A stretch of DNA of 64,000 bases, from contig JAEZUE010000107.1 of assembly GCA_023443455.1 (NCBI GenBank), positions 1-64,000 of the forward strand. Reading direction: 5' to 3'. The position numbers and the translations under genes are program-made. Below, piece by piece: positions 1-8,323 of the stretch. Positions within the stretch are counted from its first letter, which is position 1. Each line of letters opens with the position of its first letter. Below the pieces are notes generated by a model that ran no database searches, was not told where the DNA came from, and saw only the letters and a program-made list of their open reading frames with translations. This DNA is from Verrucomicrobiota bacterium. Its GTDB lineage: Bacteria; Verrucomicrobiota; Verrucomicrobiia; Opitutales; Opitutaceae.

Positions 1-134
1 GTCAGCTTGCCCCGGGCTGGGGCTGGTCTCTTCTCCGGTTTGTTTTTCATCACCCGATTGCTAACGCGATCGGCAAACCCGAGGCCAGCTCCCGCCTCTT
101 ACCTCAATTCCTGTGGGACGGCTGTGAAAACAGA

Positions 135-162
135 ACGACCACGGACCGGGGGCCGTGGTCGT
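135..162 (-). terminator. Intrinsic terminator after amt
   Basis: A perfect 10-bp inverted repeat (135-144 with 153-162, arm ACGACCACGG) encloses an 8-base loop. Read on the minus strand it lies 30 bases past the amt stop codon and is followed by a T-rich stretch (TTCTGTTTTC). This fits a rho-independent terminator for the ammonium transporter. The remaining bases of 1-192 show no gene. Confidence 0.75.
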
Positions 163-192
163 CGGAGATTGGTGACAAAGGAGCGGGGGCGC

Positions 193-1638
193 TCAGTCGA
201 GGATGTAGCCCTCCTCGCCATGTTCGGCGACATCGAGACCGGCGGTCTCGATCTCACCGTCGACCCGCAGCCCGCCGACGACCCAGGCGGTGACCTTGGC
301 GAGCACGATGGTGGCGCCGACGGACCACACCAAGACGAGACCGCCGGCCTTGAGCTGCTCGAGCCAGAGCGAGCGACCGACCAACGCGGCGATCGGACCT
401 ACGCCGAGGTTCGGGTTGGCGGCGGTGGTGGCGAAGACACCGGCCATGATCGTGCCCAGCGTGCCGCCGACGGCGTGCACGCCGAAGGTGTCGAGCGAGT
501 CGTCGTAGCCGAATTTCAACTTCAGAGTGCTGCAGGCGAAGAAGGTGCCGGCGCCGGCGACCAGACCGATGAACACCGCGGTGCCGGCCGTGACGAAGCC
601 GCTGGCCGGGGTGATGGTGGCCAGGCCCGCGACCGCACCCGAGCAGAAGCCGAGCACGCTGGGCTTGCCGCGCAGCAGGTATTCAAGAGCCGGCCACATG
701 AAGCAGCCCGCACCGGCGGCCAGCGTGGTGGTGACGAAGGCGTTGACGGCGATGCCGTCGGCCCCGACGGCGCTGCCGGCGTTGAAGCCGTACCAGCCGG
801 TCCAGAGCATGCCGGTGCCGACCATGCACAGCACCATGCTGTGCGGCGGCATCGGCTCCTTGCCGTGGCCGCGGCGCACGCCGAGCACGATGCACAGCGC
901 GAGCGCGCTCCAGCCCGACGTCATGTGCACGACGATACCGCCGGCGAAGTCGATGGCCTTGATCGGGGACTCGGGATTGAAGAGACCGTTCATCCAGCCG
1001 CCGACACCCCACATCATGTGCACGACCGGGAAATAGACGACGAAGAGCCAGAGCACGCTGAAGATCATCACGGCCTTGAACTTCATGCGCTCGGCGATGG
1101 CGCCGATCGTGAGGGCCGGGGTGATGATCGCGAACATGAGCTGGTAGACCGCGAAGAGGTTGTGCGGCACCCACTGCGAGTAGTTGCCGTTGGGAGCGAT
1201 GCCGACGTCCCGCAGGAAGACGTGGGCGAGACCGCCGAGGAAGGCGTTGCCCTCGCCGAAACAGAGGCTGTAACCGCAGGCCCACCAGACCAGCGTGACC
1301 ACGCCGGCGAGGCCGAGGCACTGCGCGAGGATCGACAGCACGTTCTTGCGACGCACGAGTCCGCCATAGAAGAGCGCGAGTCCGGGCAGCGTCATGAAGA
1401 GCACCAGTGCGGCACTGGTCATCATCCACGCGCTGTGGCCGGGCCCGGGGCCGGCCACGTGGGACCGAGCGACGCCGTCGGTGGGCCGGGCGGCGTTGTT
1501 GACGTAGGCTTCGAGGTCGCCGACGCGCTGTTCAACGGTAGGCTCGGGCAACGAGGTCGAAGATTCGGCCGCGGTGGTGAGCGAAGGAGCGAGCAGACAG
1601 CCGACCGCGAGGGCCAGCGAGATGAGGATGGACTTCAT
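193..1638 (-). CDS. amt: Ammonium transporter (Amt/MEP/Rh family)
   Basis: This is an inner-membrane channel that takes up ammonium. The 481-aa product begins with a signal peptide (about residues 1-23, ending LTTAA), as in many Amt proteins, then a short periplasmic linker and about eleven hydrophobic helices. Family signatures are clear: GLALFYGGLVRRKNVLS, AIDFAGGIVVH (first pore histidine), MLWTGWYGFNAGS, and TFGVHAVGGTLG (second pore histidine). The frame stays open upstream to 1806, but ATG 1638 is chosen because it places the signal peptide at the N terminus. No PII gene (glnK) is adjacent, which is unusual for amt. An NtrC-like regulator lies just upstream on the same strand. A hairpin terminator follows at 135-162. 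Confidence 0.96.
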   Translation of the reverse strand: MKSILISLALAVGCLLAPSLTTAAESSTSLPEPTVEQRVGDLEAYVNNAARPTDGVARSHVAGPGPGHSAWMMTSAALVLFMTLPGLALFYGGLVRRKNVLSILAQCLGLAGVVTLVWWACGYSLCFGEGNAFLGGLAHVFLRDVGIAPNGNYSQWVPHNLFAVYQLMFAIITPALTIGAIAERMKFKAVMIFSVLWLFVVYFPVVHMMWGVGGWMNGLFNPESPIKAIDFAGGIVVHMTSGWSALALCIVLGVRRGHGKEPMPPHSMVLCMVGTGMLWTGWYGFNAGSAVGADGIAVNAFVTTTLAAGAGCFMWPALEYLLRGKPSVLGFCSGAVAGLATITPASGFVTAGTAVFIGLVAGAGTFFACSTLKLKFGYDDSLDTFGVHAVGGTLGTIMAGVFATTAANPNLGVGPIAALVGRSLWLEQLKAGGLVLVWSVGATIVLAKVTAWVVGGLRVDGEIETAGLDVAEHGEEGYILD

Positions 1639-1811
1639 TTTGGGCACAGGGGCGCCGAACGCAGTGCACCTCGAGGTCGAACCACCGCAAGGGGGGCGGT
1701 GGAGTTCCGCCACGTTGGTCGCCGCCCGGATCTCCGAGCGGCAACCAACATCGCGGCGACCGATCGGCGCAATACGACCAGCGTGAGACAACAATTGGAG
1801 CCCCACCGAAA

Positions 1812-1827
1812 GCCGGTTTCACGCCAA
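1812..1827 (-). promoter_or_regulatory. Possible sigma-54 (-24/-12) promoter of amt
   Basis: On the minus strand the site reads TTGGCGTGAAACCGGC. It has the invariant GG and GC dinucleotides with exactly 10 bases between them, as sigma-54 promoters require, but TTGC is replaced by CGGC and CAC by CGT. Transcription would start near 1800, giving a leader of about 160 bases to the amt ATG. The match is weaker than the glnII site in this window, so it remains a candidate. Confidence 0.35.
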
Positions 1828-1834
1828 CACATGC

Positions 1835-1862
1835 ATCGTTTTCATGCATGAATCGTTTTCAT
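1835..1862. repeat. Direct repeat ATCGTTTTCAT x2 upstream of amt
   Basis: An 11-base motif occurs at 1835-1845 and again at 1852-1862, a 17-base period. The first copy overlaps a palindromic ATGCAT and another GCATG follows. It lies directly behind the possible amt promoter, where an activator or repressor could bind. An inverted repeat, CCGTGC-N7-GCACGG, sits farther upstream at 1934-1952. It could be a binding site or the end hairpin of the NtrC-like gene. No other structure was seen in 1639-2001. Confidence 0.4.
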
Positions 1863-2001
1863 CTCGAGCTCCAGACGCCGCCCCAAGACGTCTTCAACCC
1901 GTTACGTCGAAGAAACTTAAGCCGACAACGACACCGTGCACGGTTCGCACGGATGCCCTCCTCCACCCCCTCCGCAAACACATCGCGGACACCGCGAACG
2001 C

Positions 2002-3504
2002 CTATTCGCCGTCGTCCTGCCCGATGAGGGAAACCGCGACGCCCTGCTCGCGGTAGAGGTTCAATTTGTTGCGCAGTGTGCGGATGCTGATCTTGAGGAT
2101 CGCGGCAGCTTGGGTGCGGTTGCCGCCGGTCTTCTTGAGCGCGTCGATGATGTGTTTCTGCTCCAGATCATCGAGCGAGAGGAAGCTCTCCTCCGGCGGG
2201 GACGGAGGAATCGACATCGCAGCGGGCATCACCGGCGGCGCAGAAGCGGGGATGGACAAAGGCGGCACCGGTGCCGATGGCGTGGCCTCGACCAACGCAG
2301 GCGCGACGAGCGGCAAACCGGTCCCCACGGGAATGACAGGCGCGGTGACGGGCAGATTGAGCAGGCTCGGCGACAGAGGGCGGCCCGGTTCGGCGAGAAT
2401 CACGGCCCGCTCGACCGTGTTCTGGAGTTCACGAACATTGCCCGGCCAATTGTAGCCGAGAATCGCGCAAGCCGCTTCCGGCGACCAGCCCGGCGCCTTC
2501 ATGCCGTGCTTGCGGCCATAACGTTTGAGAAACGCTTCGGAGAGCAGAAGGATATCGTCCCCGCGCTCGCGGAGCGACGGCACATGAATGGGGAAGACGT
2601 TGAGGCGGTAGTACAGATCCTGGCGAAACTTGCCCTCGGCCACCGAGTGAAGGAGATCGCGGTTGGACGTAGCGAGGATGCGGACGTTGCACTTGATGGT
2701 TTTATTGCCCCCCACCCGCTCGAATTCCTTTTCCTGGAGGACCCGCAGCAGCTTGGCCTGCAGGTGCATCGGAATCTCGCTGATTTCGTCGAGCAGGAGC
2801 GTACCGCCGTTGGCGAGCTCGAAACGGCCTTCGCGTCGCTCGGTCGCGCCGGTGAACGCGCCGCGTTCGTGACCGAAGAACTCGCTCTCCATCAGGTTCT
2901 CGCTGACGGCGGCGCAGTTGACCTTGATGAACGGGGCGCTCTTTCGGGGGCTGTTGCGGTAGAGTTCGCGGGCCACCATCTCCTTGCCGGTGCCGCTCTC
3001 GCCGGTGAGAAGAACCGTCGCGTCGGTCGGAGCCACCTTGAGAATGAGTTGGCGGAGGCGGCGCATCACCGGGCTGTCCCCGAGGAGATCCCCCTCGTCG
3101 CCGCTCTCGGAGAGGATGCGGTTGACCTTCACGAGTTGCCCGAACGACTCCGCCTTCTTCACCAACACCTCGATGATGTCCGGCGTGAACGGTTTGAGCA
3201 GATAATCGAAGGCGCCGGTGCGCATGCAGGAGACGGCCGACTCGATCGAGCCGTAGCCGGTCATCATCACCACCAGCGGCGGTTCCACGGCGGTCATCAT
3301 CCGCTCGAGAAAATCCTGACCGCTGCCATCGGGCAGGCGCACATCGCAAAAGATCAAATCGAACTTTTCGCGGGCCAAAATGGCTTCGGCGTCCCCGAGC
3401 GTTCCCGCCGTGGCGACAGTGAAGCGCTTCTTGGGAAGGATTTCGCGGAGCGCTTTGCAGACGATGGGTTCGTCGTCGACGATGAGAATCTTTTCCAGCG
3501 ACAT
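2002..3504 (-). CDS. NtrC-family sigma-54 response regulator
   Basis: This cytoplasmic transcription activator has three parts. The receiver domain spans residues 5-120, with acidic pocket D10/D11, phospho-acceptor D54 and K104. The AAA+ sigma-54 interaction domain spans about 140-370, with Walker A GESGTGKE near 168 and GAFTGA at 215-220. A Fis-type helix-turn-helix lies near the C terminus (GGNRTQAAAILKISIRTLRNKL). A Pro/Ala-rich linker of about 70 residues separates the last two. ATG 3504 (MSLEKILIV) is preferred over an upstream TTG at 3516. It lies upstream of amt on the same strand, which suggests nitrogen control, but no cognate histidine kinase is adjacent. Target genes are inferred, not shown. 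Confidence 0.93.
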   Translation of the reverse strand: MSLEKILIVDDEPIVCKALREILPKKRFTVATAGTLGDAEAILAREKFDLIFCDVRLPDGSGQDFLERMMTAVEPPLVVMMTGYGSIESAVSCMRTGAFDYLLKPFTPDIIEVLVKKAESFGQLVKVNRILSESGDEGDLLGDSPVMRRLRQLILKVAPTDATVLLTGESGTGKEMVARELYRNSPRKSAPFIKVNCAAVSENLMESEFFGHERGAFTGATERREGRFELANGGTLLLDEISEIPMHLQAKLLRVLQEKEFERVGGNKTIKCNVRILATSNRDLLHSVAEGKFRQDLYYRLNVFPIHVPSLRERGDDILLLSEAFLKRYGRKHGMKAPGWSPEAACAILGYNWPGNVRELQNTVERAVILAEPGRPLSPSLLNLPVTAPVIPVGTGLPLVAPALVEATPSAPVPPLSIPASAPPVMPAAMSIPPSPPEESFLSLDDLEQKHIIDALKKTGGNRTQAAAILKISIRTLRNKLNLYREQGVAVSLIGQDDGE

Positions 3505-3600
3505 CGGCGGGGCCAAGGAAGGCGGGCGTCGCCCCCAAAGTCAAAGCAAGTAGCGACAGATCGGCGCCGTTTCCGTCTTTCGAGGACAAGAACAACAAAA

Positions 3601-3622
3601 AGGCGGCACCGGGGTGCCGCCT
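3601..3622 (-). terminator. Intrinsic terminator after the FlgM-like gene
   Basis: AGGCGGCAC and GTGCCGCCT form a 9-bp stem with a 4-base loop. On the minus strand the hairpin follows the stop codon at 3648 and is followed by TTTTGTTGTTCTTG, a good U-tract. Confidence 0.8.
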
Positions 3623-3647
3623 CCTTCGAGAAACCGGTGAACGGAAA

Positions 3648-3947
3648 TCAGTCGATCTCGCCCTCGTCGCCGGCGTCGGCGTCGTCGGGTTGGCTGACGA
3701 GAAGCTCGGCAAGTTTCCGTACGATCGGCTCGGGCGGATAACCGGGATCGGAGGCCAACGAGCGGCCCAATTCGACCACATCGGGTCGGACCGAGGGCTG
3801 CGAATCGAGCGCCTCGCGTAGTCGATCCAGCGATTCAGTGCTGAAGCGATCGCTCTGGGCCGGTGCGCGATTGACCGGTCGGTTGGTGGACAAAGGGATT
3901 CCGCCGATGTGTGGAGTCGATCCGGTGCGGTTGGTGGAATTGATCAT
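3648..3947 (-). CDS. Small FlgM-like (anti-sigma-28 type) protein
   Basis: This 99-aa hydrophilic protein has a disordered Thr/Pro/Asn-rich N terminus. Its C-terminal segment (VRPDVVELGRSLASDPGYPP, then IVRKLAELL) resembles the sigma-binding helices of FlgM, where an R-x-D/E-x-V-x-x-x-(K/R) helix precedes a Y-x-V/P turn and a final Leu-rich helix. FlgM binds and inhibits the flagellar sigma factor. The likeness is by eye and short, so the assignment is tentative. The start is ATG 3947. It sits 34 bases after the lipoprotein gene and ends at a strong terminator, so the two form an operon. No flagellar structural gene is in the window. Confidence 0.55.
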   Translation of the reverse strand: MINSTNRTGSTPHIGGIPLSTNRPVNRAPAQSDRFSTESLDRLREALDSQPSVRPDVVELGRSLASDPGYPPEPIVRKLAELLVSQPDDADAGDEGEID

Positions 3948-3981
3948 GGCGAGGAAATACGTTCTGCCGAGGCTTTGGTTT

Positions 3982-4740
3982 TCAATCGGTCGATGGGGAG
4001 GAAACTTTAGTCGGAGCCGGGGCCGGCCGGCGGGGCAGCACGGCGAAAGCATCCGCAAACGCATAGGCGGCGAAGCGGCTCGGGCTCTGCAAAGCGGAGG
4101 CCCCCGAATCGATGACGCCAGGACGACCGCCGATGGTATGGCGCCGCGCGGCATTGGCCACTTCCGGCACGCGAGCATCGTAGAGTGTATCGAACGCCCA
4201 GAAGATCGCCGGGGGCCGATCGCAACTGGCGAGCTTGATACGCACACCCAAGGCCAACGGAGCATACGGCCGATACTGGGTGATATCGACGAAGAGAACC
4301 GCGTCGGCCCCGACCTCGCGTCGGATCCGCTCGATCAAGTTTTCGGGCAGGAGATCCGTGGAACCGAGCGTCGGCCGGCCCGACACCGCCCGAACCAACT
4401 CGCCCGAAACGGGTGCTATCTCGAAGCGGGCCTCGGCAAGCAGGGCCGAGCGCATCGCCGACTCGAGCGCCGCGAGACTTTCGGGCGGAAACCCCTCCAT
4501 GCCGGCCAGCGGCATCACCGCGACCCGCCGCACCTCGGCCGGCATCTCCGCCAAGCCCGAATAATTGGTCGGGGTGAAGAACGGCCCGCCGTTCCAGTCC
4601 ACCGAAACCGTGGGCGTGCTCTGGCAGCCCCCGAGGCCCCAAGCCGACAAAACCAGCAGCCCCACCGCCCCGGTTCGCAGAACCGAAGCGGCCGACCAGC
4701 GAGGAGTGGTGACTCGAAACAACATCGGGCGCGCACGCAT
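3982..4740 (-). CDS. Predicted outer-membrane lipoprotein
   Basis: The N terminus has basic residues, a hydrophobic stretch (AVGLLVLSAWGL) and a lipobox LGGC, so it is very likely a lipoprotein. The rest (about 220 residues) begins with a VAVMPLAG strand followed by alternating helices and strands. The segment VGADAVLFVDITQYRPYAPLALGVRIKL recalls the nucleotide-free Rossmann-like folds of LpoB, CsgG and FlgO proteins. That likeness is only a suggestion. Start choice is open: ATG 4740 (MRARPMLFR) or ATG 4725 (MLFRV). It precedes the FlgM-like gene by 34 bases in the same operon. Function is unknown. Confidence 0.8.
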   Translation of the reverse strand: MRARPMLFRVTTPRWSAASVLRTGAVGLLVLSAWGLGGCQSTPTVSVDWNGGPFFTPTNYSGLAEMPAEVRRVAVMPLAGMEGFPPESLAALESAMRSALLAEARFEIAPVSGELVRAVSGRPTLGSTDLLPENLIERIRREVGADAVLFVDITQYRPYAPLALGVRIKLASCDRPPAIFWAFDTLYDARVPEVANAARRHTIGGRPGVIDSGASALQSPSRFAAYAFADAFAVLPRRPAPAPTKVSSPSTD

Positions 4741-4914
4741 CTGGCCTGCATCGGCCCGTTTTGGCAAAAGCTAAATCCCAAGAGACGTCCGGGGGAAATA
4801 CCCCGGGAAAGCGACGCGTTTCACTCTTAAGAAGCCCCCTCGTGCAACCGATACCCTAGCTCGCAGCCCGCAGGCGCAGAAGGCGCCGGCACTGCCCGAA
4901 GGACCTTCAATCCC

Positions 4915-5829
4915 ATGCCAGCCACCTCCGCACCACCAGGCCGCCGCTACACCGACGAGGAGATCGATCGGCGCATCGAAGGCTGCCCGAAACTCGCCTC
5001 CCTCAAGAGTATCAACCGCGCACTCACGGAACTGGTGAACTCGGAGCAGGGGTTGAATTCGCAGATCGCCGAGATCATCCGGCGCGACCCATCGCTGACC
5101 GCCCGGCTGCTGCGGCTGGTCAACTCCGTCTATTTCGGCTTGGCCACCAAGGTGAACAACATCGAGGAGGCGGTCTTTTTCCTCGGCCTGCGCCAGATCC
5201 GCGAGCTCGCCACCGCCACCCCGGTCATCGAGGAGCTCGAAAAACTGCACCTGAACTGGCCGAGCGTGAACTGGAAGGATCAGTGGAAGCACAGCATCGG
5301 GTCGGCGATCATGACCCGGGAGATCCTCGCCACCACCAGTCTGATGATCGACGACGACACCGACTACATCGTCGGCCTGCTGCACAACGTCGGCAAAGTC
5401 GTCATCGCGTATTCGTTTCCCGAGGAGTTCAAGGAGCTGCTCTCCTTCCGCGGGCGCAGCACCATGGAGGTGGTCGACTACGAACGCGAGCTTCTCGGCC
5501 GCGACCACGGCGCGATCGGGGCGCGTTACCTTCAGTGCCATCGCCTCTCCAACGAAATCGTGGAAAGCGTGCACTACCACAACACGCCCCAGGACGCACC
5601 GCACCATGCCCTGCTCGCCAGCGCCGTGCAATTGGCCGACCGCCTCGTGTGCTACGCCGGCATCCCCGGGGGCCTGGAAAACATCCCCCCACCCGAGCCC
5701 GACTCATGGCTCGAAATGGAGGGCTGGAAGATTCTGTTCGGCTCGAGCGAAAGGGAGACCGCCCTCGCCCGCGCCTCGATCCTCAACAAGCTCCAACGCC
5801 TCCCCGGGCTGCTCCAGGGTCTCGTCTGA
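4915..5829 (+). CDS. HDOD-domain signalling protein
   Basis: This 304-aa cytoplasmic protein is covered almost entirely by an HDOD domain, a degenerate HD phosphohydrolase fold used in signalling and cell-cycle control. Visible features are CPKLASLKSINRALTEL, IIRRDPSLTARLLRLVNSVYFG, EEAVFFLGLRQIRELA and YIVGLLHNVGKVVI. The HD metal-binding pair reads HN here, so phosphodiesterase activity is not expected. It is the first gene of a four-gene run with gaps of 13, 3 and -4 bases. The hybrid kinase that follows is the likely partner. A second, longer HDOD protein is encoded at 51686. Confidence 0.92.
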   Translation: MPATSAPPGRRYTDEEIDRRIEGCPKLASLKSINRALTELVNSEQGLNSQIAEIIRRDPSLTARLLRLVNSVYFGLATKVNNIEEAVFFLGLRQIRELATATPVIEELEKLHLNWPSVNWKDQWKHSIGSAIMTREILATTSLMIDDDTDYIVGLLHNVGKVVIAYSFPEEFKELLSFRGRSTMEVVDYERELLGRDHGAIGARYLQCHRLSNEIVESVHYHNTPQDAPHHALLASAVQLADRLVCYAGIPGGLENIPPPEPDSWLEMEGWKILFGSSERETALARASILNKLQRLPGLLQGLV

Positions 5830-5842
5830 TCCGCGTTTTACC

Positions 5843-7807
5843 ATGCGAAAAACCAGCAGGAAATCCGCGGCCCGCACTTCGGCAAAACCGGCGCAGTCGC
5901 AGCCGGAGCGGGGAATCGGAGCGCCCAATGGCTGGATCGGCTCGTTCGAGCAGCTCTTTCCTGCCACCAACGACGTTGCCTGTTTCCGCGACCCGGGTGG
6001 TGCGATCATCGACGCCAGCGAGGCGTTCCTGGCGAAGTTCGGAAAACGCACCGACCGCTGGGTGGGCATCCCCTTCGACCAGATCGTGCACTGCGACGAT
6101 TTCCCCGAGTTGGAGCGCGCGCAGCGGCAGCTGTTCGCCCCGCCCCATCAGGCCTCGCTCGAGATTCGTTGTCGCACCCTGCAAGGCTGGCGGTGGATGC
6201 TGTGGGAAGAAACCTGCTGCCGCGACACCACCGGCCGTGTCATCGCGGTGCGCTCGGTCGGGCACGATGTCACCCGGCGCCACATGGCCGAGGAGCACTC
6301 GTTCGTGCTGGCGCAATCGATGGAGCAAAGCCCCATCGCCACCGCGATCGCCGATCCCGAGGGCCACATCCGCTACATCAACCCCCGGTTCACCGAATGG
6401 GTTGGTGCGAGTCTCGAGACGCTGCTCGAACGCAACGAACGAATCTTCCGCGATGCCCACCCGACAGAGGAGGCCTACCAAGCGTTCCTCCAGCAGGTGC
6501 GCGGCGGACACCCGTGGCGCGGCGAAGTCGCGACTCACGGTCCCGGCGGCGACCCTCGCTGGGAGTTCGTGCAAGTCTCGGCCATCCGCAACACCGCGGG
6601 CACGGTGGCGAACCTCCTGATGCTGCGAGAGGACATCACCGAACGCAAAACACTCGAGGCCCAGCTCCGCCAGGCGCAAAAACTCGAAAGCATCGGTACC
6701 TTGGCCGGCGGCATCGCCCACGATTTCAACAACCTGCTCTCGATCATCAACGGCTACTCGGAGTTGCTGCTCTCCCGGCCCGGCAACGACGAAAAAGGGC
6801 AACGCTTCCTGGGCGAGATCTTCAAAGCCGGCCAACGCGCCGTGGGCCTCGTGCGCCAGATCCTCACCTTCAGCCGCAAAGTCGAAACGCTGCTCGCCCC
6901 CGTCGAGCTCAACGAATTGGTGCACGAACTCGGCGGCATGCTGAAGGAAACATTCCCGCGCACGATCGTCTTCGACTTCCGACTCGCCCCGGAGCTGCCC
7001 TCCCTGCTGGCCGACCAGAACCAGGTCCAGCAGATCCTGATGAACCTCTGCGTGAATGCCCGCGACGCCATGCCCAACGGAGGCACGCTAACCATCGGCA
7101 CCAGGCAGGTGCCCGGCCGCGATGTCGCCCGCTTCCGGGTGGACCCCAGCAAGACCTACCAATGCGTCAGCGTCTCGGATACCGGCGTGGGCATCCCGAA
7201 GGAGGTGCAGCAGCGCATCTTCGAGCCGTTCTTCACCACCAAGGAAAAGGGCGCGGGCACCGGCCTCGGCCTGGCGGTCGTCGAAGGCATCGTCTCCCGC
7301 CACGGCGGCGTGGTCGATCTCCTCAGCGAACCCGGCGTCGGCAGCACATTCTCGATCTATCTGCCCCAGGTCACCGAGGAACAGATCGGCGTGATCGAGC
7401 CGTCGATACCCGCCGCCGACACGGCGAGGACCGGCACGATCCTGATCGTCGAAGACGAGGAAAGCCTCCGCAATCTCACCAAGGGCGTGCTCGAATCCCG
7501 CGGTTTCACCGTGCACACCGTCGACGACGGCGCCAAGGCGTTGGATTTTCTCGATCGGCATGCCGACGAGATCGACTGCGTCATCCTCGACGTGAACATG
7601 CCCCGGCTCAACGGCGTCTCGGTGTTCCAAGTCATCCGCCGCAAACACGGGAACATCGGCGTGATCGTCGTCAGCGGTTACCTCTCGGCCGAGATCAAAC
7701 AGCAATTCCTCGATCTGGGTCAGGAGATCTTTATCCACAAGCCCTTCCGCGTCGATGACATCATCGCGAAGGTCCACCACGTCCTGGCCGCCCGGGTGGC
7801 CATCTGA
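5843..7807 (+). CDS. PAS-PAS hybrid histidine kinase with C-terminal receiver
   Basis: This is a 654-aa soluble sensor kinase without membrane segments. Two PAS domains (about 35-150 and 150-275) are followed by a HisKA helix with GGIAHDFNN (His293). The HATPase domain has the N box (LMNLCVNARDAM), DTGVGIP, and a final glycine-rich GAGTGLGLAVV. A receiver domain fills about 530-650 (ILIVEDEE, ILDVNMP, KPF). The architecture fits NtrB-like kinases with a fused receiver. ATG 5843 is chosen because it lies 13 bases after the HDOD stop; the frame runs open further back only through that gene. It is probably co-transcribed with the HDOD gene. Its signal and output are unknown. Confidence 0.94.
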   Translation: MRKTSRKSAARTSAKPAQSQPERGIGAPNGWIGSFEQLFPATNDVACFRDPGGAIIDASEAFLAKFGKRTDRWVGIPFDQIVHCDDFPELERAQRQLFAPPHQASLEIRCRTLQGWRWMLWEETCCRDTTGRVIAVRSVGHDVTRRHMAEEHSFVLAQSMEQSPIATAIADPEGHIRYINPRFTEWVGASLETLLERNERIFRDAHPTEEAYQAFLQQVRGGHPWRGEVATHGPGGDPRWEFVQVSAIRNTAGTVANLLMLREDITERKTLEAQLRQAQKLESIGTLAGGIAHDFNNLLSIINGYSELLLSRPGNDEKGQRFLGEIFKAGQRAVGLVRQILTFSRKVETLLAPVELNELVHELGGMLKETFPRTIVFDFRLAPELPSLLADQNQVQQILMNLCVNARDAMPNGGTLTIGTRQVPGRDVARFRVDPSKTYQCVSVSDTGVGIPKEVQQRIFEPFFTTKEKGAGTGLGLAVVEGIVSRHGGVVDLLSEPGVGSTFSIYLPQVTEEQIGVIEPSIPAADTARTGTILIVEDEESLRNLTKGVLESRGFTVHTVDDGAKALDFLDRHADEIDCVILDVNMPRLNGVSVFQVIRRKHGNIGVIVVSGYLSAEIKQQFLDLGQEIFIHKPFRVDDIIAKVHHVLAARVAI

Positions 7808-7810
7808 ATC

Positions 7811-8323
7811 ATGGTCCGTTTCGCCATCAGCCACAGCCGACTCGCCCGCCTCACCACCCTGGTGCTCGGCGTGGGGGCCTTCTGCAGCTTGATGCCGGAG
7901 CTCGCGGCCAACCCGCTCTACGGTCGACCGGCGTTGGGCACCCGGCTCCGGACCGCACTCTTCCCAGCGCCCGATCCCGGCTACCTTCCCTTGGTCGGCA
8001 CCCACGCGCTACGCATCGCCGATCTGCTTCCAGCCGAGGCGCCGATCACAACCCCGTCCATCACGCTCTACGCTCCGCCCATTCCTGCCGAAGCAACACC
8101 GGCCGCCACTGGGGACTCCACGAGCGAAGGCGCCACGCCGGTGCCCGAGGAATCGCCAACCCCAGCCCTCGCCGACCGGAAGCCGCCGCCGCTGCGCGCC
8201 GAAGACTTCATCCCGTATTTCCAACTCGGTTCGGGGGCCAATCCCGACGCCGAGGCGAGCCTCCGGTTCACTCCCGCCCGGGCCGAACTCCCGCAGAGCC
8301 GCGCAGAATACCGACAGCAATGA
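7811..8323 (+). CDS. Pro/Ala-rich exported protein of unknown function
   Basis: The 170-aa product starts with a signal peptide (about residues 1-33, LVLGVGAFCSLMPELAA). The rest is low in complexity and rich in Pro, Ala and Glu, ending in a short conserved-looking segment (RAEDFIPYFQLGS). No known domain is recognised. It begins 3 bases after the kinase and overlaps the TPR gene by 4 bases (ATGA), so it belongs to the same operon and may work with that TPR protein in the periplasm. Confidence 0.75.
   Translation: MVRFAISHSRLARLTTLVLGVGAFCSLMPELAANPLYGRPALGTRLRTALFPAPDPGYLPLVGTHALRIADLLPAEAPITTPSITLYAPPIPAEATPAATGDSTSEGATPVPEESPTPALADRKPPPLRAEDFIPYFQLGSGANPDAEASLRFTPARAELPQSRAEYRQQ

Noticed and set aside
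7..1851. Long plus-strand open frame opposite amt
   Set aside because: The product is low-complexity and Asp/Glu/His/Arg-rich, with no motif. The amt gene on the other strand is clear.
1934..1952. NtrC enhancer site upstream of amt
   Set aside because: The inverted repeat has GTGC before GCAC, the opposite of the NtrC consensus. It is kept only as a generic inverted repeat.
1936..3741. Plus-strand frame of about 600 codons opposite the NtrC-like gene
   Set aside because: It is an antisense shadow without domains. The opposite strand has receiver, AAA+ and Fis motifs.
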